Virus record (IMG/VR): IMGVR_UViG_3300025704_002294
Coordinates: 1 to 64,000 of that record
Source of the DNA: a virus
DNA: 64,000 nucleotides
Strand: one strand, 5' to 3'
The translations under genes and the position numbers were made by a program. This document shows positions 32,684 to 43,267 of the stretch, piece after piece. Every line of letters begins with the position of its first letter. The first letter of the stretch is position 1. The notes below the pieces were generated by a model that was given only the letters and a program-made list of their open reading frames with translations, had not been told where the DNA came from and ran no database searches.

Positions 32684-35600
32684 ATGAAGTTTACTGAAGT
32701 AAAAACATTAGAACATTTATTGAAAGAATACGGAATGTCTAGTTCTGGTTCGCCAACACCTTCCGGGCAACAGCAGTCTGGTAATTTTATAAAAAAAGTT
32801 GCAGGAGATATAGCCAAAAAAGTTGGAGCAAAAGCAAGTTCGGTTGGGCAATCAATGACACAGGCAATAAAAGGAACAGACAGCAAAACAACTCAAAGGA
32901 TAAAAAGTATAGTTCCTCAAAGAGGAGGCAAGATATCTGCAAGTCCTACAATAGGAGGTCAGAAAAACACTCCAGATTCTGTGATTAAAACAAAAGCAGG
33001 AGAAGTAGAAGCAGGTGCAGACATATATGATCAGTATGGTAATTATACAGGCAAAATTGATTCTCCATTAGGAGATAATAAAGCCGGTGGCCCTGAAAAA
33101 ATAGCAATATTAAACAAACAAAACGATTATGAAATCATAGATCCTAATGATGACTTATTTGTATCAAATCCACAAGCAAACGAAGGGAAACTATCTAAAT
33201 TAGCCAAACGCAAAAGCAAACATTCAAGAATAAAAACACTTAGAGGTAAAATTAAAAAATTATCTAAAAAAAGATTAAAAGAAGCAGATCCTAAGTTATT
33301 TGAAATAAATTTTAACAGACAAAATTTAGCAAGACAAAGTTTAGACGCACCTGTGAAATGCGGCTTTGAAGCAGAAACATTTTTCTATAATGTAGATAGT
33401 AGAGGTTCTTCTGACCATATAGACAACATGAGCATCAGTGAAATTGAATACCAATATGGTGATATGCCAGACCAAGTATGGGAAGACTTTGAAGATTGGT
33501 TGTATACTAAAGGACAAGACGAATACCTAGATGACATTATATCTGATAAAGTAGAAGAAGTCAGAGAAGATGAAGACTATCTAAATGACTTTATAGATAG
33601 TGGGGCAGGACCAAGTTCAGAAGCAATCGAAATATACAAAAAAGATTTTGAAGAAAACGATCCAAAAGAATACGAAAACCGTGAGGAAGATGGTTGGGAC
33701 TATATGAACTGGGTCAGAGAATATGTAGAAGAAGAATACGAAGATGAGTATTTGGCTTGGTTAAAAAAAGACGTTGCAGACGGTGATCTAGACGATGAGG
33801 CCAGAGAAGCCGCAAGAGATGATTATAGTGTAGAAGATTGGATATACGACAACTACAGTTACATGAGCAGTTTCCTTGATGATTATGGTTATGAGTATAA
33901 TAGTAGCAGTGAAGGCAATGTTGAAGGTGTTGCAGATGAGTTATACAACTGGATAAAAGATAATAGTAAATTTACAGACTATCCGGAAATAGGTGAGTAT
34001 GACTCCACTAATACCACAACTGCTTGGTCAGTAGAAACTGATAGCAGTATAGAAGCCGATGAAGGAGCAGGTGCAGAATTAATTTCGCCAGTATTTGATT
34101 CACCTAGAAAAATGCTTACAGAAATGAAAAGTTTATTTGACTGGAGTGAAAAAAACTTTGGCACAAACAACTCTACAGGACTACATGTTACTATGAGTTG
34201 GCAAGGTGAAAAAAGAGATTTAGTAAAAACAGACGATGATGAATTTTGGGGAGATGAGGCATCAGAACCAAACAAATTAAAGATGGCATTGCTATTAGGT
34301 GATGAATACTTACTTGCAGAGTTTGGTAGATTGCGTAACAGTTACACAAAAAGTCAATATCAAAATGTATTAAAATATGCAGAAGGCATGAAACGTGGTG
34401 ATGCAAAAAGTTTTGAAGCATTTGAGAAAGAACTTGCTAAAGGCATAGACCCTGGTAAGTTTAACAGTATAAATTTTAAAGGCGAGACTGATAAAGACTC
34501 AGGAAATAACCTTATAGAGTTTAGAATTGCCGGCGGTGTAGACTATAACACAATGTATGATAAAGTTGTTAAAGCATGTGTGAGATATGCTACTGTAATG
34601 AAAGCAGGATATAGTAAAGATGCTTTTAGACCAGAATATGTTAAAGCAGTATTTAGATTATTGCGTAAGTCACAGGAAATAGATCCTAAAAAATTAAAAA
34701 ATTTAGAAGTAGTTAATCACGAAGTAATAGATGCCGCCAAGAGCATTGTAGGCAAAAAAGATTACTTTGATGTAATTAAATTTCTAAGTGCCAGTGTTGA
34801 GTATTTACAAAACTATGAAAAATTAAGTAGTCCAGATGCAGATAAAATATGGAAGCAGGAAATAAAAGATTTCGAAAAAGGTACTGGTACTAAAGTAGAA
34901 ATAGAAGAAGAAACAATCAAAGGATATGTACAGCCTAACAGTATGTCACCAAGCAAGAGAGCGGCAGGCGAATTAGACAAAGCACAAGATAGATTTGGAT
35001 CAGCAGTAACATTATTAGCAAAAGACATAGCAGACGGTAATAACAGAGCACCTGTTACTGCTAAAAACATTGCGTCGTTTAGAAAGTTTGCCAAAGAATT
35101 ACAACTAAACAGTGATAGCATGGAAACACTGGTTTTTTCAAGTATGGAGAATCATAACATTGAAGGTTCTGACAAAGACAAAGTATTAATATTACAAAAA
35201 GGAATAAACACTTTATTCAAGCAAGACATAATTAAAAACCCAGAATATTTATCTCCGCAAGATGTAGACCGCATTGCCAGTAAAATGTGGCAGTTCTATC
35301 AATCAGACGATAGCAAAGATAATGTCAAATTAGATAAACTTGCAGACTTACTGGTTGTTTTAACCCCTGCAAACAAAAAAATAGATGTCGAAAACACATT
35401 AAGAGAATTATCTCATGAAAGACAAGAAAATAGTTTTGTTGCTAAACTGAAAGGCCGTGGATGGAATGTAAGAAACGAGTTATTAAAAAGCAATAGAATT
35501 ACCACAAAAGATTCAGCACAAGAATTATTAAAATTCTTAGAACCATATCAAGGTTACAAACATCCAACAAGCAGAGATCATCATGTTAATATTAAAAGTG

Positions 35601-38600
35601 ATGACAAATATTCAGACGTATTCCAGATGAGGCTCACACAGAGATTAAGAGACAGGTTAGATCATTTGAAAGATCTAGAAAGGGAAGACAAAGAAAAATT
35701 TGTAACTATTGCTAAACAAGTAAGCAAATTAGGATTAGAATTATTGGAAGGCTTAAAACCTAGACCAGATCTTTGGGCCGAAGATGAAAATGGATACACA
35801 CAAATCAACCGTGGCTCCGATGGAGAATCAAACTTGGCTTCGCATAGTAGTTTAGAACGTTGGAACGATGTAATGGACAGGCTTGTAAAAGCAGACAGTG
35901 AAATAGAGGCAGATGAACAAACATTTAATTTGCCTGCTCTTATAGATGATTATGTAGTAGGATCTATGCATATGGATAGATATTTTGCTTGGAAAGAAAA
36001 CAACGGGCCTGAGCAAGGTGCTGTTCTAAGACAATTACATAAAGAAAGATTTGCGGCAATAAAAAAATTCTTATCAGGATTTGATAAAATATTCCAGAAA
36101 GAAGGATTTGTAAATCTTAAACAAGAAATACAAGCAAAAAATACATTAGATAGAAGAAATAGAGACTTTGAAAAGAATGTCAGAGACAACGCAAAAGCAA
36201 AACTTAATATACCAAGTCACAGTTGGGTGTATATAGACCGAGACTTTTTTGATACTATCACAGATGAAGACTATGACGACAGAGAAGCATATTTAGATAG
36301 CAATTTAGATCATTTTAACGACAAAGTAAACCAGAGTAAAGTTTATGTTATACCTTCCAGTCACTGGAGTGATGCCGAAGATGCCACAAACGGTTTAGAA
36401 CTTATAGACACTTTTGAAAAAAATAAAAACTATTATCACACTTGGCGTAAAAAGGGTTATAAAAAAATAGTAAATAGATTCAACAACAAATATGGTTATA
36501 GTTGGAAGGACTTAAATGTCAAAGAAGCATTCATTCAAGGCGATGGTGATGTATACCACAAATTAAAAAATATCGGTATTGAAGTCACTCACAAAGGCGA
36601 CAGCAGAAAAGGTGCACCTGGACAAGACGATTTATTCCCAGATGAAGAAACACAAAATCCCAAAAGCGGTGAACCACTAAACAGAAGCAGTGGTATAAGT
36701 TGGGAAAATATGGATGATGAGGCAGAGCAAAAACGTTTTGATGCATTTGATTGGGAACAGTACCCAGCAAAAATGAAAGATGTAGTTGCTAAAGAAATGG
36801 CCAACAAACAAAGCAGTGGTGGTAGTTTTAAGGTAGCATTAGATAATATACTTAAAAAAGTACTTGACGGCGATGTAGGTATAGACAAAGACGATCTAGG
36901 CAAACCCTTAGACAAGATGGCTATAGCGGCTGGTATTGAACCCGACAATGGTGGTTCCTCAAATGGCATAGCAGGTGAAACAGATTGGGGCAATTTAGCA
37001 GACCATTTAGGAATAGAACGTGGCGTAAATGACCAGGGTGTAAACTTATTGAGAAAAGTATATCAACAGTTTGATGGCGACCACAACTGGAGACCTGCTG
37101 AAACCGACGAGAACGGCAAAAATGTAATTGGATTAGCAAGATGGGGTGCCGCAGTAAGAGATGCAGAAAAATATATCAGAGACAACTACAATGTGAGTGG
37201 TGGTAACTATTTTAGAAAAGATGCAGACGGTAATGATGACGATGATGTAAGCGGAGTATACGGAAGTTCAGATTGGACAAATACAGATTACGATAAAGCC
37301 AGGAAACACAGATTGTTTAATATTATGATGCAACAGGGAATGCAGAATTACTTACCAAAAGGCGAAGTAAATAAATTGGTAGCATTTTTAAACAATCCTC
37401 AGCAAGACACCAACTTTAAGAAAGAGGTTTTAGCAATACTTAGACTTAATGGACCTTTTGATACGTTTATGGGTGCCGTAAATGCGGCAAAAGAAATTTC
37501 ACAAGAAAGTATCTTTACCAAGTTTGATAAACTGCCTTTACAAGAACAGTTGCGTATATTACACGAATCAAATGTATTAGAAAAATTTACAAGAAATGAA
37601 AATACAATAAATACTAATATGAAAAAGTTTAACGAAGGCGAAGAAAGAAGTATTATTGCTAACAGTTGTGTTGAAAAATTAGTAGATGAGTTTAGTGGAA
37701 GAGAAAATCAATTTGCAAACAAAGATGATTTAGAATATGCAATATACCAAGCACTAGAAGACCTAGATGTAGAAGATTGTGTAGACCCAGAGATGGAAGT
37801 AGGCGGACAACCAATTGGGCACTTTGCTAGTGGCAGAGTAATTGATTGTTGCAGTAGCAGTGACATTATATATGATGTTATGGCTCATATGGACGAAACA
37901 CAAATAGGTGAAGCAAAAAAACCAAAAATGCCAAAGCAGAATAATCCAGTAGCAAAGAACAGCAAAAACATGCCAGGTGCTGGCGCACACAAATCACCAA
38001 AAGATTACGATAGAAAAAAAATTAAAGCAGATATCCGCAAAGAATTAGATGACAGTACCTATGTAAATAATATTATGCCTAGTGTTTTTGAAAGATTTGA
38101 AAAATTACCAATACAAAAACAATTAGAATTATTGAACACACCTATTGTTGAGGGTTATTTTAAAAATTTAGATACTATAGACAAAGAACAGAAAAGACTA
38201 GGAGTAGGAAAATATAATAAAGTAAGTAAAAGTGTTAAAAAGCCTGCCGGATCATATAATAAAGAACAGCATATAAAAAATACTTACAACAAGTTTAAAA
38301 CACAACATGGCGAAGTAAAGGCACAGGCTATGTTAAATAAAATGATCGACCGTGGATACTTTGACAAATCAAAAACAGAAAGTTTGTTAGGCATAGATGT
38401 ATTATTAAGAACTAAAAGACTAACAGAAAACATGCCTAACAATAACAAACTTGCTATACTAAAAAAATTATTATCAAAACATTTTCCAGTTGGTAATTTA
38501 GATATGCAATTCCAGGCATATTTAGCATTACCAATACCAAGGATGATGACAGCATTTAGCCAATTAAAAAGCATAGAAGGGCCAGAAGCATGTGGTAGAG

Positions 38601-39748
38601 ACATCCTAATGCATTTTGCAAAAAATAGATTACCAGATGCAGAAGTAAAACAACTTAATCTCAATGAAAGTTATATCAAAGAGGATGCAACAGAAGACAG
38701 ATTAAACAGCATAATGACTGCATTAGAAAAAAATCCAAATTTTGCTAGACGAGTTTACAAAATGTTAAAACTTGATAAAGAGTCTGCAGACCATTTGGAT
38801 ATTGAAGATAGACTTAAAAATAATGACACTGGTAAGGAAAACGATCATAGAATTAATAAGAATATTATGAGACAATTAGTTTTATCACTTGAACAACTAG
38901 ATCATGATTTTGACGAAATAGATGCATTTGTTGAAACTTACGGACATGCAGATTATGTAAACACAGAATTATTAAACAAGTCTGGTGTATTTAAAATTTC
39001 AGACATGTTTGTCGGAACTGATGCAGTATCTAAAGAATTTATAGATGATCTTTATGAAAAATTATTTGACTTTAGAATTAATATATCTGGATCAAACAGA
39101 GGGCCAGGTGAACTTGGATTGTGTTTACTGTCACCTAATGTAGAACTTGCTTCGGTAGGTGATATCAAAGTTAATGGCGAAGAAATAGAAGTTAAAGGTG
39201 AGGTATCGTCAGGTGGCGGTAGAATGGTTAACGGTATTGACGACTTTAAGTTTAGTGGATTAGCACAGGTCAAATCACAACTAGTACCATTTTATGAAAA
39301 GCATGATATTCCAGAAGAATTAAGAATTTACAATTTAAAAGGTGCAGTTGGCGGAGGCCGTAATCAGGGTCAGGCTCATATACTAGATCAAGCACAACAA
39401 TTAGAACAAGTAAAACAAGGTGTAGGTGCTGAATTTTTAAAATTAATTGTTAGCACATATCAATTTGTTATTGACTCAGAAGAAGAAGCAGAATTAACAA
39501 GTTCATTTATGAATATGGATAAGACAAGGTTCTTAACACTTGTAGGATTAATGTCATTTAAAAATTATGCATACATGTTAAACAAAAAAGGATTCAATAG
39601 ATTAATATTTTTAAATTGGAGATATGATAAAGTAGTAAATTGTACAACAGAAGAATTTCCAAAATACAGTGAGCATTTAGCATTTACAAGTTTAGATATG
39701 GCAGACAGTCAAAATGGTCCAGCAGTACAGGTATCAGTGTTAAAATGA
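32684..39748 (+). CDS. Giant 2354-residue protein: amidoligase-like N-terminal region and nuclease-like C-terminus
   Basis: The largest gene in the window. MKFTEVKTLEHLLKEYG looks like a head-targeting peptide. A flexible basic region leads to a perfect LKE|A site at 198-200|201. Residues about 222-640 carry KCGFEAE (225-231), AELISPVF (464-471), STGLHVTMS (497-505) and IEFRIAGG (611-618). These are in the order and style of amidoligases (COOH-NH2 ligases: GxExE, SP, GLHVH, EFR). The middle is helical. It holds a duplicated motif, FTKFDKLPLQEQL and FERFEKLPIQKQL, about 190 residues apart. Near the C-terminus GPGE...GDI...IEVKGE resembles a PD-(D/E)XK nuclease core. Further IGE|A and IVE|G sites occur. 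It is probably an internal, ejected virion protein; both domain calls are by motif only. Confidence 0.6.
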   Translation: MKFTEVKTLEHLLKEYGMSSSGSPTPSGQQQSGNFIKKVAGDIAKKVGAKASSVGQSMTQAIKGTDSKTTQRIKSIVPQRGGKISASPTIGGQKNTPDSVIKTKAGEVEAGADIYDQYGNYTGKIDSPLGDNKAGGPEKIAILNKQNDYEIIDPNDDLFVSNPQANEGKLSKLAKRKSKHSRIKTLRGKIKKLSKKRLKEADPKLFEINFNRQNLARQSLDAPVKCGFEAETFFYNVDSRGSSDHIDNMSISEIEYQYGDMPDQVWEDFEDWLYTKGQDEYLDDIISDKVEEVREDEDYLNDFIDSGAGPSSEAIEIYKKDFEENDPKEYENREEDGWDYMNWVREYVEEEYEDEYLAWLKKDVADGDLDDEAREAARDDYSVEDWIYDNYSYMSSFLDDYGYEYNSSSEGNVEGVADELYNWIKDNSKFTDYPEIGEYDSTNTTTAWSVETDSSIEADEGAGAELISPVFDSPRKMLTEMKSLFDWSEKNFGTNNSTGLHVTMSWQGEKRDLVKTDDDEFWGDEASEPNKLKMALLLGDEYLLAEFGRLRNSYTKSQYQNVLKYAEGMKRGDAKSFEAFEKELAKGIDPGKFNSINFKGETDKDSGNNLIEFRIAGGVDYNTMYDKVVKACVRYATVMKAGYSKDAFRPEYVKAVFRLLRKSQEIDPKKLKNLEVVNHEVIDAAKSIVGKKDYFDVIKFLSASVEYLQNYEKLSSPDADKIWKQEIKDFEKGTGTKVEIEEETIKGYVQPNSMSPSKRAAGELDKAQDRFGSAVTLLAKDIADGNNRAPVTAKNIASFRKFAKELQLNSDSMETLVFSSMENHNIEGSDKDKVLILQKGINTLFKQDIIKNPEYLSPQDVDRIASKMWQFYQSDDSKDNVKLDKLADLLVVLTPANKKIDVENTLRELSHERQENSFVAKLKGRGWNVRNELLKSNRITTKDSAQELLKFLEPYQGYKHPTSRDHHVNIKSDDKYSDVFQMRLTQRLRDRLDHLKDLEREDKEKFVTIAKQVSKLGLELLEGLKPRPDLWAEDENGYTQINRGSDGESNLASHSSLERWNDVMDRLVKADSEIEADEQTFNLPALIDDYVVGSMHMDRYFAWKENNGPEQGAVLRQLHKERFAAIKKFLSGFDKIFQKEGFVNLKQEIQAKNTLDRRNRDFEKNVRDNAKAKLNIPSHSWVYIDRDFFDTITDEDYDDREAYLDSNLDHFNDKVNQSKVYVIPSSHWSDAEDATNGLELIDTFEKNKNYYHTWRKKGYKKIVNRFNNKYGYSWKDLNVKEAFIQGDGDVYHKLKNIGIEVTHKGDSRKGAPGQDDLFPDEETQNPKSGEPLNRSSGISWENMDDEAEQKRFDAFDWEQYPAKMKDVVAKEMANKQSSGGSFKVALDNILKKVLDGDVGIDKDDLGKPLDKMAIAAGIEPDNGGSSNGIAGETDWGNLADHLGIERGVNDQGVNLLRKVYQQFDGDHNWRPAETDENGKNVIGLARWGAAVRDAEKYIRDNYNVSGGNYFRKDADGNDDDDVSGVYGSSDWTNTDYDKARKHRLFNIMMQQGMQNYLPKGEVNKLVAFLNNPQQDTNFKKEVLAILRLNGPFDTFMGAVNAAKEISQESIFTKFDKLPLQEQLRILHESNVLEKFTRNENTINTNMKKFNEGEERSIIANSCVEKLVDEFSGRENQFANKDDLEYAIYQALEDLDVEDCVDPEMEVGGQPIGHFASGRVIDCCSSSDIIYDVMAHMDETQIGEAKKPKMPKQNNPVAKNSKNMPGAGAHKSPKDYDRKKIKADIRKELDDSTYVNNIMPSVFERFEKLPIQKQLELLNTPIVEGYFKNLDTIDKEQKRLGVGKYNKVSKSVKKPAGSYNKEQHIKNTYNKFKTQHGEVKAQAMLNKMIDRGYFDKSKTESLLGIDVLLRTKRLTENMPNNNKLAILKKLLSKHFPVGNLDMQFQAYLALPIPRMMTAFSQLKSIEGPEACGRDILMHFAKNRLPDAEVKQLNLNESYIKEDATEDRLNSIMTALEKNPNFARRVYKMLKLDKESADHLDIEDRLKNNDTGKENDHRINKNIMRQLVLSLEQLDHDFDEIDAFVETYGHADYVNTELLNKSGVFKISDMFVGTDAVSKEFIDDLYEKLFDFRINISGSNRGPGELGLCLLSPNVELASVGDIKVNGEEIEVKGEVSSGGGRMVNGIDDFKFSGLAQVKSQLVPFYEKHDIPEELRIYNLKGAVGGGRNQGQAHILDQAQQLEQVKQGVGAEFLKLIVSTYQFVIDSEEEAELTSSFMNMDKTRFLTLVGLMSFKNYAYMLNKKGFNRLIFLNWRYDKVVNCTTEEFPKYSEHLAFTSLDMADSQNGPAVQVSVLK

Positions 39749-41775
39749 GATTATACGAAGTAACTAAACCTGGACAATGCCCAAGAACAAAAGCAACCGA
39801 ATGCAGTTGCGAAAGGCTAAGGCAATTATCAGAAGCAGAAAAGCCTATAAAAGCAGTTGCAGTACTAGAACACGGCGATGCTAAAGGCATAATTAATTTT
39901 GTACAAAAGCCAGGTAAAGCAACAATTATAAGCGGTACTATAAGCGGCTTAACAGAAGGCTTACATGGATTTCACATACACGAATTTGGCGATCTCAGTG
40001 ATGGATGCGATAGTGCAGGCGGTCATTATAATCCGCATGGTGTCGATCATGGCGATGTAGATAATGGTCATATCGGCGACTTAGGAAATATAGAAGCCAA
40101 CAGCAAAGGTGTAGCAGAATTTAAAATAAAATCCAAAACAATTCAATTACAAGGTGCCACAAGCATAGTTGGTAGAGCAGTTGTTGTACACCAAGACGAA
40201 GACGACTTAGGCAAAGGCGGCGATGAGGAAAGTTTAAAAACAGGCAACGCAGGTGATAGAGCAGGATGCGGTGTAATAAAATTATCTGAATTAACACAAT
40301 CAGCAATAGCAGATTTAGATAAAAACATTAGCGACAAGCATTTTAGTAGAAATGAAATGCCGCAAGTCAAAGAACCAGATTTAATAGATAATGATATACC
40401 TTATAAAAAAGGCAAAATAAGTGTAACAAATATTAAACCAGTTCAAACAGATAGAGTACCAGGATTAGCACAAAAAGTTGCAGAAGACTTTCACGGTAAA
40501 GACAAGCCTTTTATACTAGATAAAAACAATTACTTGGTTAATGGTCATCATAGATATGATGCGGCTAGATTATTAGGCATAGAAAAAGTAGATGCAATAA
40601 AAGTAAATGTGCCTATTGAATTATTAATGAAACAATTTAGCCATACCACTAGTGATACAATGGTCGAACATCTAAGCGACGAGGCATCAACGCCAGAAAT
40701 ACACAACAAAGCATTGCAAATGGCCAAGGATGCATATAGAAAGTCTAATAAACAAGTGTCATTTACTGCATTATATGATAAGGCACTAAATAAATTACAA
40801 CCCGGAAACCCACCAACAAAACTAAGTCCTGGTTTCAAGTTAGGTAAACTTCCACATGAAGAAGTAGAGTCAGTTATTCATCAATGGGTCAATCAAGAAG
40901 ATCACATAGAATTAAGTAATGGCATGCATGTACTCAGTGGTGAGAATCACGGTTATGATGATAATGTAGCACTAATAGTTGATGCTGATTATAAAATATT
41001 GGACCATGATGATGACATTGTTGAACTAATGCAACAATTCACAGCACAAGAAATAAACCCAAGCATTGTAGAAAACTTTGACGATGGTAAAAAGAAAGGC
41101 AAAAGCAGACCAGGTAGAGTAAAACGTAGTGGAGCAAGTTGCAATGGTAGTGTTACAGCATTACGCAAACGTGCAAAAAACAGCAGTGGTGAAAAAGCAA
41201 AAATGTATCATTGGTGTGCTAATATGAAGTCTGGCAAAAAGAAAACAAATGAAGATATGGAGAATTTATCTCCTAGTGCAAAACTGGCAGGCGAATATAT
41301 TGACAGTGACGTTAAGAGTGGCAAAATTAAAAACCTAGATGACCTCAAAAGATATATAGTAGAATTACGACTTTCAAGGATAATAGATCATGCCGAAGAT
41401 GCCAGAGCACTTTGGATACATCACTTGACCGTCAATCCACACAATTTACCAGATGCAGTCAACGAATCAGCATTTGAAAATTTAAAATTACCAACTTGGA
41501 TGTCACATACCAGTTTAGAAAAATTATTTGCACAAGAGTACGGTCCTAGATACGGTGACTATGTTGCACATATGGACCTAGACAGTGACGACGATTTGGC
41601 AATGAATGCCAGTGGCATGGGTGATATGGCTTTTGAAATGGTTAAAGCAAATGATATCAAAGTTATGCAAAAATTCTTAGCACAAATGCCTGTGCAGTTT
41701 ACAGTAGATGACCTTAGATTAGACGACGGTATTCAAGTTTGGCATCTAGTTCAACAAAACAAAACTGTACACTAA
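39745..41775 (+). CDS. Cu/Zn superoxide dismutase fused to ParB-like and basic domains
   Basis: 676 residues. A targeting-like N-terminus, MRLYEVTK, is followed by LSE|A (28-30|31), exactly where the SOD domain begins. The SOD domain (about 31-180) has all ligands: His77, His79 (FHIHEFGD), His94, His102, His109, Asp112 and His149, plus the disulfide pair Cys88/Cys175. A ParB-like domain follows with YLVNGHHRYDAARLLG (263-278). A basic module (about 450-500, KKGKSRPGRVKRSGASC, then MYHWCANMK) looks like a small Cys-containing nucleic-acid-binding block. A helical C-terminal region ends the protein. It dismutates superoxide if folded; packaging would place it in the host at entry. Overlap of 4 bases with the giant gene. 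Confidence 0.85.
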   Translation: MRLYEVTKPGQCPRTKATECSCERLRQLSEAEKPIKAVAVLEHGDAKGIINFVQKPGKATIISGTISGLTEGLHGFHIHEFGDLSDGCDSAGGHYNPHGVDHGDVDNGHIGDLGNIEANSKGVAEFKIKSKTIQLQGATSIVGRAVVVHQDEDDLGKGGDEESLKTGNAGDRAGCGVIKLSELTQSAIADLDKNISDKHFSRNEMPQVKEPDLIDNDIPYKKGKISVTNIKPVQTDRVPGLAQKVAEDFHGKDKPFILDKNNYLVNGHHRYDAARLLGIEKVDAIKVNVPIELLMKQFSHTTSDTMVEHLSDEASTPEIHNKALQMAKDAYRKSNKQVSFTALYDKALNKLQPGNPPTKLSPGFKLGKLPHEEVESVIHQWVNQEDHIELSNGMHVLSGENHGYDDNVALIVDADYKILDHDDDIVELMQQFTAQEINPSIVENFDDGKKKGKSRPGRVKRSGASCNGSVTALRKRAKNSSGEKAKMYHWCANMKSGKKKTNEDMENLSPSAKLAGEYIDSDVKSGKIKNLDDLKRYIVELRLSRIIDHAEDARALWIHHLTVNPHNLPDAVNESAFENLKLPTWMSHTSLEKLFAQEYGPRYGDYVAHMDLDSDDDLAMNASGMGDMAFEMVKANDIKVMQKFLAQMPVQFTVDDLRLDDGIQVWHLVQQNKTVH

Positions 41776-41781
41776 ACATTC

Positions 41782-41789
41782 AATAAATA
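41782..41789 (+). promoter_or_regulatory. Late promoter, N6 spacing to start codon
   Basis: AATAAATA followed by TGTACT and the ATG at 41796. Confidence 0.6.
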
Positions 41790-41795
41790 TGTACT

Positions 41796-43253
41796 ATGCA
41801 AATAGTACATCATCCTAATTGGTATAGAGATTTTTTAGAAGACATGGCCCGCAGAGGCCCAACACATCTTAGAGATGCCAGTCGACATTGTCCTATTGAC
41901 AATACCATTAATAGTTTTACACACTTCCTGGGAGATAAAAGTTTTATCAAACCTAGAGATCAGATTGATGAATCAAAAAGTTTCTTTTACATGATTAGTA
42001 TTGATTGCTGTGACGATGACAGTATTGCAGAACTAATTTACTATGGCAGAGAACTTGTAAATCAAAAATTAGTAAGACCTTACATTACACAAGAAGCAAT
42101 AGATGATTTAAATAACTTTCACAACTGCGGATTAATAATAGAAAATGCGGCTGAAGGGCATGCCAGTGATAAACTGTTTGACGCATTGCATATATTAGTT
42201 AGCCAAGTAGGTATACCATTTGAAAAAACTTATTACACAAATAGCACTCAAAATTTAAGAGAAATGTATGACAAATATTTACTTAATAAACCTTATGCTA
42301 CAATAGACAAAATTAAAATGTTTAATTGCGGCGGGTGGAATGAATTGGTATGTCAACAAATGCTCGATGACAATTATCAGATTGAAAAAGAGGAAGACAT
42401 GTGCGAGTTTAGAGCAGAAAATCTTATTGATTCTGATGAAATGTGGAGTTTATCTGTGGAATGCTCTAAGCCATTAGAACATATTAGAGAGGATGTTAAT
42501 AAACCGCATTTATTCTTGTATAAACATATGAATGCAAAACGTGGGTTTAGAACATTGTTTTTAGCATTACTTCACAAAGAACATTTACTTGACAATAATT
42601 TATACAGCACACCTGAAGAATGGAGAGGTACGCAAAGTAGTGCTGTAAAATATATTAATTCTATAACATGGGACAGAAATTGGGCAGAAGGTTTCGAAGA
42701 ATTGTACCCTACATTATTAAATGTTAGAGGCAAAATACCAACATACATTGATAGAGAACACAACCATTTAGACTTTGATCCTAACACAAATTTTAGTAGC
42801 GATAATTATATGTACTACAATGCTAGAAGAAACTGTGATATTGAAATTGTAGGCGAAAGTGAATTTGAAGGTTCTATATTTTTAACAGAAAAGTTTCTCA
42901 AAGCAATTATATTTAAACAACCTTTTATAATACTAGGCTCTACTGGCAGTTGGGAAAAGATTAAACAAATGGGTTATATATCATACGAGCCATATATTAA
43001 AGAATCTTATGATAAAAACGATGACGAACTACACCGTATGAATGAAATAATTCAAGAAATCAAACGATTAACAGACTTAAAACGCGATAAACAAGCATGG
43101 AAGGATTGGCTACAAGGTGTGAATAGAATTGCTGTACAAAATTATAATATCTATTTGAACAACCTAATACGTCGTGTAAGAATGAAAACACTAGATGATT
43201 ATGTAGCAGGCACAGGTGAATTAGGAATTCCTATACAAGAGTTAGGCGATTAA
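41796..43253 (+). CDS. Glycosyltransferase-like phage protein (paralogue B)
   Basis: 485 residues. The C-terminal part has SIFLTEKFLKAIIFKQPFI followed by a GSTGSWEKIKQMGY block, the counterpart of the FITEKTTRP region in the protein at 10621. It resembles the nucleotide-sugar site of fucosyltransferase-like enzymes. The N-terminal half (HHPNWYRDFLEDMARRG) differs completely, so the two proteins share only the distal domain. It has a late promoter almost abutting the ATG, so it acts late, perhaps on virion proteins. Substrate unknown. Confidence 0.5.
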   Translation: MQIVHHPNWYRDFLEDMARRGPTHLRDASRHCPIDNTINSFTHFLGDKSFIKPRDQIDESKSFFYMISIDCCDDDSIAELIYYGRELVNQKLVRPYITQEAIDDLNNFHNCGLIIENAAEGHASDKLFDALHILVSQVGIPFEKTYYTNSTQNLREMYDKYLLNKPYATIDKIKMFNCGGWNELVCQQMLDDNYQIEKEEDMCEFRAENLIDSDEMWSLSVECSKPLEHIREDVNKPHLFLYKHMNAKRGFRTLFLALLHKEHLLDNNLYSTPEEWRGTQSSAVKYINSITWDRNWAEGFEELYPTLLNVRGKIPTYIDREHNHLDFDPNTNFSSDNYMYYNARRNCDIEIVGESEFEGSIFLTEKFLKAIIFKQPFIILGSTGSWEKIKQMGYISYEPYIKESYDKNDDELHRMNEIIQEIKRLTDLKRDKQAWKDWLQGVNRIAVQNYNIYLNNLIRRVRMKTLDDYVAGTGELGIPIQELGD

Positions 43254-43254
43254 A

Positions 43255-43262
43255 GATAAATA
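43255..43262 (+). promoter_or_regulatory. Late promoter, N5 spacing to start codon
   Basis: GATAAATA, then CATAT, then the ATG of the 51-residue gene at 43268. Confidence 0.65.
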
Positions 43263-43267
43263 CATAT

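Noticed and set aside
34000-36200. Long antisense frames within the giant gene
   Set aside because: They have no promoter or ribosome site and sit opposite a coherent protein; they are shadows.
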